Source: Actinomycetes bacterium (GTDB lineage: Bacteria; Actinomycetota; Acidimicrobiia; Acidimicrobiales; SZUA-35). Taken from it: DNA of 5,717 bases. The position numbers were made by a program, and so were the translations under genes. The notes under the pieces were generated by a model. It ran no database searches. It worked only from the letters and a program-made list of their open reading frames with translations, and had not been told where the DNA came from. Below are positions 4,828 through 5,717 of the stretch, one piece after another (position 1 is the stretch's first letter; every line of letters begins with the position of its first letter). Location: contig JAAETV010000394.1 in NCBI GenBank assembly GCA_024227975.1, positions 1-5,717 of the forward strand, given 5' to 3'.

Positions 4828-5717
4828 TCAAAGGTTGTCGGGGTCCCGTATTCGCACTGTGCCATCGAGACCGGCGGACACGATTCGGTCGTCGCTGAGA
4901 ACAGCGATGCCCTCCACACTGTCAGTGTGCTTGCTAAACACGATCGAGGCGGGAGACGGGGTGGTTGTATCACTGGTCGCGTCGGTCGGCGCGGTGGAGG
5001 CCAACACCTCGGTCCGGGGTGTCGGGTTGTCTTCTTGGCCCAAGTTGTTGATGACCAAGAGGACAATGAGCCCCGCAATAACGGTCACGCCTATCGAGAC
5101 GATGGCGAGCCCGGTCTGGGTCCGCATAGCCGAAAAAGGTGTCCGTGTCTCTAGCGGCGGTGGGTCACTACCGAGTGGAGCCGAGTCGCGCTCTCGCGCC
5201 GCCACAGGCCTGCCTGGTTGATCGGCGACGACGGTTGCCGAGTGGTCCACGAGATCCAGACCGTCGATGACGGGGTCGGGTTTGGGGCCTAGGACCGCTG
5301 CCAGTTCCGCGGTGAAGTGGGCGGCTGTGGGAGGTCGATCGTCGGGGTTCTTGGCCAATGCTTGGAGCAGGAACCGGTTGAGCTCTGCGGGTCCGGTTTC
5401 AAGGGTTGGGATCGGATGTTCGGCGATACGGACGATGTAGGCCAGCTGGGAGTCGTTGTGATCGTCACTGTGGTACGGGGCTCGCCCCGCGATGAGGGTG
5501 TACAGGGTTGATGCCAGCGAGTACAGGTCAGAACGTCCATCGCGTTCATCGGTTCCTACACTGAAGGTCTCGGGCGGGGAGTGAGCCATTGAGTACGCGA
5601 TGGCCTGTGTCGCGGTCGCTTCACGTATCGAGGAGATCCCGAAATCAGCCAACTTGGTTGTTGTCGTCTGCTCTGTCCCGACCAGGATGTTCTCCGGCTT
5701 GATATCGCGATGGAGAA
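4828..5717 (-). CDS. PknB-like transmembrane Ser/Thr protein kinase with short WD40-like tail, N-terminus outside the window
   Basis: The window shows the last 295 residues. Visible residues 1-11 are LHRDIKPENIL, the catalytic loop with Asp at bases 5706-5704 and the Lys and Asn expected of a Ser/Thr kinase. DFG is at residues 24-26 (LADFG), followed by SPPE, SDLYSLASTLYTLIAGRAPY (helix F region) and the late Arg in DDRPP. The glycine loop and ATP-binding Lys are off the edge. A charged linker leads to one transmembrane helix (about visible residues 202-224), then a Thr/Pro/Ser-rich outer stalk and one WD40-like blade (KHTDSVEGIAVLSDD, then GLDGTVRIRDPDNL) ending in TGA 4830-4828. Known relatives phosphorylate cytosolic partners in response to outer signals. 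One blade cannot form a propeller, so the sensor looks truncated. Substrate is unknown. It is co-oriented with the TIR gene but 741 bases upstream, so an operon is uncertain. Confidence 0.9.
   Translation of the reverse strand, partial: LHRDIKPENILVGTEQTTTTKLADFGISSIREATATQAIAYSMAHSPPETFSVGTDERDGRSDLYSLASTLYTLIAGRAPYHSDDHNDSQLAYIVRIAEHPIPTLETGPAELNRFLLQALAKNPDDRPPTAAHFTAELAAVLGPKPDPVIDGLDLVDHSATVVADQPGRPVAARERDSAPLGSDPPPLETRTPFSAMRTQTGLAIVSIGVTVIAGLIVLLVINNLGQEDNPTPRTEVLASTAPTDATSDTTTPSPASIVFSKHTDSVEGIAVLSDDRIVSAGLDGTVRIRDPDNL

Noticed and set aside
4400..4831. 143-codon minus frame overlapping the kinase stop
   Set aside because: It is Ser/Arg/Gly-rich with no recognisable domain; only its overlap with the kinase end suggested coding.
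1..5717. CRISPR array, rRNA or complete tRNA gene
   Set aside because: No regularly spaced short repeats and no complete cloverleaf were found; only the tRNA 3' fragment at 286-327.

Overview
The window is high-GC bacterial DNA. Gene types (a PknB-like receptor kinase, WD40 repeats, STAND and TPR remnants, a probable leaderless GTG start) fit a large-genome actinobacterium. I cannot place it lower than phylum from sequence alone. All recognisable protein-coding material is on the minus strand.

Left edge (1-420). The C-terminal end of a tyrosine recombinase runs out of the window at base 1. Beside it, on the plus strand, is a 3' tRNA fragment (about 286-327) that starts in the anticodon loop. 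Counting back from the T-arm gives anticodon GAC (Val). No 5' half is present, so this looks like an attachment-site duplicate at the edge of an integrated element. An inverted repeat (334-363) follows it.

Relic zone (about 495-1480). Three degraded minus-strand pieces lie here. They are a GNAT acetyltransferase broken by two frame changes, the post-NTPase helical segment of a STAND ATPase broken by one, and a TPR tail with no start codon. The STAND and TPR pieces probably come from one signalling ATPase.

Centre (1477-4086). One intact gene encodes an 869-residue multidomain protein: two transmembrane helices, three WD40 repeats, a Ras/Roc-like GTPase, a winged-helix/COR-like region, a four-cysteine zinc ribbon and a C-terminal TIR domain with the NADase-type glutamate. 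It reads as a membrane-anchored, GTP-switched sensor-effector, most simply an NAD-depleting anti-phage or self/non-self protein. It is the best candidate for an under-described system.

Right (4087-5717). About 740 bases hold no convincing gene. A transmembrane Ser/Thr protein kinase then runs out of the right edge. It keeps HRDIKP and DFG and ends after a single extracytoplasmic WD40-like repeat.

Together, an integrase/tRNA scar, broken STAND/TPR and GNAT genes, a TIR-GTPase and a receptor kinase suggest an accessory, defence- or signalling-rich locus with repeated gain and decay. A functional link between the kinase and the TIR protein is only an inference from co-orientation.
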